This document shows positions 8,287-9,523 of a stretch of DNA of 9,523 nucleotides, piece by piece. Every line of letters starts with the position of its first letter. The stretch's first letter is position 1. Origin of the DNA: Candidatus Altimarinota bacterium (GTDB taxonomy: Bacteria; Patescibacteriota; Gracilibacteria; GCA-2401425; JAJOLG01); contig JAJOLG010000025.1 in assembly GCA_021129445.1 (NCBI GenBank), positions 1 through 9,523 of the forward strand. Direction: 5' to 3'. Under the pieces are notes generated by a model. That model made no database searches. It was not told the DNA's origin and saw only the letters and a list, made by a program, of their open reading frames with translations. A program made the translations under genes and the position numbers.

Positions 8287-9523
8287 ATGCAAGTACCAAG
8301 TTTTATTTTAAAACACACCGAGATAAAAGGTGAAAAAATGTGGCAATTTTATATTTTAATCGCTTGATGGACAGCGATTTATACTGCGATGTCAATTTCT
8401 GTTTTGCTTTTTTTACAACATGTCTTTGATAGTTTGTTTATTGCGTGATTAGCAATTGCAATTTGAAATTCTGTTTCATTTTTTTTAGATTGATTTATAG
8501 CTTCACTTCAAAAAAGATTTCATTCAAGGCAATTATTTTTATCTTGAATTTGATTAATGATTATTTCGTTGGTTTTGTTTATTATTTTTTCAAATCCAAT
8601 TTTTGTATTTTTTGCTGCAATAATTTTTTCAGTTTCATTTGATATTGTTGATATTACTTCAATGTCTTATATTATGGCAAAAACTTTGCCGGCAAATTAT
8701 TGAATAGGTTTATCATATAAAGAAACTTCAAGATGAATTTGACTGCTTTTTTGACTTTTAATTTCATGAATCTTGATTTCATCATCTTATTTTTTATGAG
8801 ATTTATCAGATTGAACAATTAAAATGACAGCGGAAATGCTAAAAATTCAAAATGCAAATTTTGAATCTAGTTTATTTATTTCTCAAATTTTATTGATGGT
8901 TATTTTATTGGCATTGTTTTTTTTCGCATTTATTCTTTTTGATAAAGATGCTAAAATTTTATCAAAAGATTATGTGGTTGCATCATTTCAGGAATTAAAA
9001 TCAGAAACAATAAAATGATTAAAAAATTCTGCAATTTCCATAAAACAACAGGCTTTTGATAAGGTTAAAAATTTAAAAAACTCAATTGAATTAAAATCAA
9101 CTTATGAAAAAAAATCTTTAAATTGGAATGAGATTTTTTGAGAAATTTTTATTTGAATTGCTTTGTTAAAAGATATTTTTGTAAATAAAAATAAAAATTT
9201 TTCATTATTTTGGTTAATTATTGTAAGTACAATTTTTTCTTACTGGGATACATTTTTATGAACATTTTTCCCTTTATTTTTTACGGAATTTTTGAAAGCA
9301 CAAACGTGATGGTTAAGGGAAATTCCTGGTTCAATTTTATCGCTTCTTTTAATTTTACCAGTTTTATGACTTTTTCCAGTTATGTCAAAAATGGGAGATA
9401 GGTTTTGAAGATTTAAATTTATCTACTGATGACTTTGAGCAACTGCATTTGCAGTTTTTATGATGTGAATTATGGATTATCAAAGATTTACAATGTTTAT
9501 TTTTATGTGATTGGTGACTTCTG
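8287..9523 (+). CDS. MFS-type membrane permease (C-terminus beyond the window, table 25)
   Basis: The frame stays open to the right edge, giving 412 residues. About ten hydrophobic segments are visible: six, then a charged loop of roughly 80-90 residues (about 219-300), then four more before the sequence ends. A six-plus-six helix plan with a long central loop fits the major facilitator superfamily. MGDRFGRF (369-376), between the eighth and ninth segments, matches MFS motif A (GxxxDRxGRR-like), and a degenerate version (LDGFIASLQKRF) follows the second. Substrate cannot be inferred. Glycines are nearly all TGA, and Arg is only AGA or AGG. The start is uncertain: ATG 8287 follows the upstream stop by two bases, but ATG 8338 has a Shine-Dalgarno-like site. 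Either way, no promoter is seen and co-transcription with the SLH gene is likely. Confidence 0.85.
8328..8333 (+). promoter_or_regulatory. Shine-Dalgarno-like site before an internal ATG of the permease gene
   Basis: AGGTGA lies 4 bases before the ATG at 8338, which is in frame with the ATG at 8287. It is the only Shine-Dalgarno-like sequence found before any candidate start in the window. It favours translation of the permease from 8338, at MWQFYILIAG, which would place the first membrane helix directly at the N-terminus. The 17-codon stretch between the two ATGs also has codons that are less typical here (CAC, ACC, GGT). Confidence 0.45.

Noticed and set aside
8445-8642. Plus-strand hydrophobic frame within the permease gene.
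   Set aside because: It is an out-of-frame shadow of a region already coding for membrane helices; the frame of the permease carries the MFS motif and continues on both sides. The frames at 663-845 and 9210-9401 are rejected for the same reason.
323-9523. Many short frames between TGA codons could suggest a field of pseudogenes or many small proteins.
   Set aside because: Reading TGA as Gly joins them into three continuous frames with a signal peptide, recognisable motifs and TAA ends, so they are slices of intact genes.
323-9523. Mycoplasma/Spiroplasma code (UGA = Trp).
   Set aside because: TGA sits on conserved Gly in DGDG and DxDxDG loops, and Trp would be absurdly frequent (over 110 in one protein) while TGG is also in normal use.
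1-9523. CRISPR array, insertion sequence, rRNA or phage genes.
   Set aside because: No spaced direct repeats, transposase motifs, rRNA signatures or phage structural motifs were seen on either strand.

Overview
The window is a very AT-rich stretch of a bacterial genome that only makes sense if UGA is read as glycine (translation table 25). This code is known from the candidate phyla Gracilibacteria (BD1-5) and Absconditabacteria (SR1). Under the standard code the plus strand shatters into small fragments. Reading TGA as Gly gives three long, nearly back-to-back genes that stop only at TAA. The best direct proof is that TGA falls on the invariant glycines of Asp-rich calcium-binding loops: DxDxDG in two VCBS/FG-GAP-type repeats and DTDGDG in two thrombospondin type-3 repeats. 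Tryptophan is encoded by TGG, which argues against the Mycoplasma code. Which of the two phyla this is cannot be decided from the window.

Layout. The left edge holds the first 28 codons of a minus-strand gene with a proline-rich N-terminus. Twenty bases upstream of it, on the same strand, is a complete tRNA-Arg(GCG). A 140-base A/T-tract region separates this leftward unit from a rightward one. The rightward unit begins with a giant secreted protein (323-6109, 1928 aa): signal peptide, an alpha/beta N-terminal region, several Cys-rich patches, Ig-like-looking beta-rich stretches, a VCBS pair and a Leu/Pro repeat tract. A 162-base gap follows, holding a GC-richer segment that looks like a dispersed intergenic repeat, a clear intrinsic terminator and a candidate promoter. 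Next comes a 670-aa surface protein (6272-8284) with an N-terminal membrane segment, an acidic linker, a long coiled coil, two TSP3 calcium loops and three SLH-like repeats. Directly after it is an MFS-type permease (8287 to the right edge, incomplete).

Together the two large proteins look like a cell-envelope module: one very large exported protein that may contact other cells or the matrix, and one that could run from the cytoplasmic membrane out to the S-layer or wall. The permease probably shares a transcript with the second. The assignment as an adhesion or surface system is inference from domain architecture. What is seen directly is the code, the reading frames, the motifs and the spacing.
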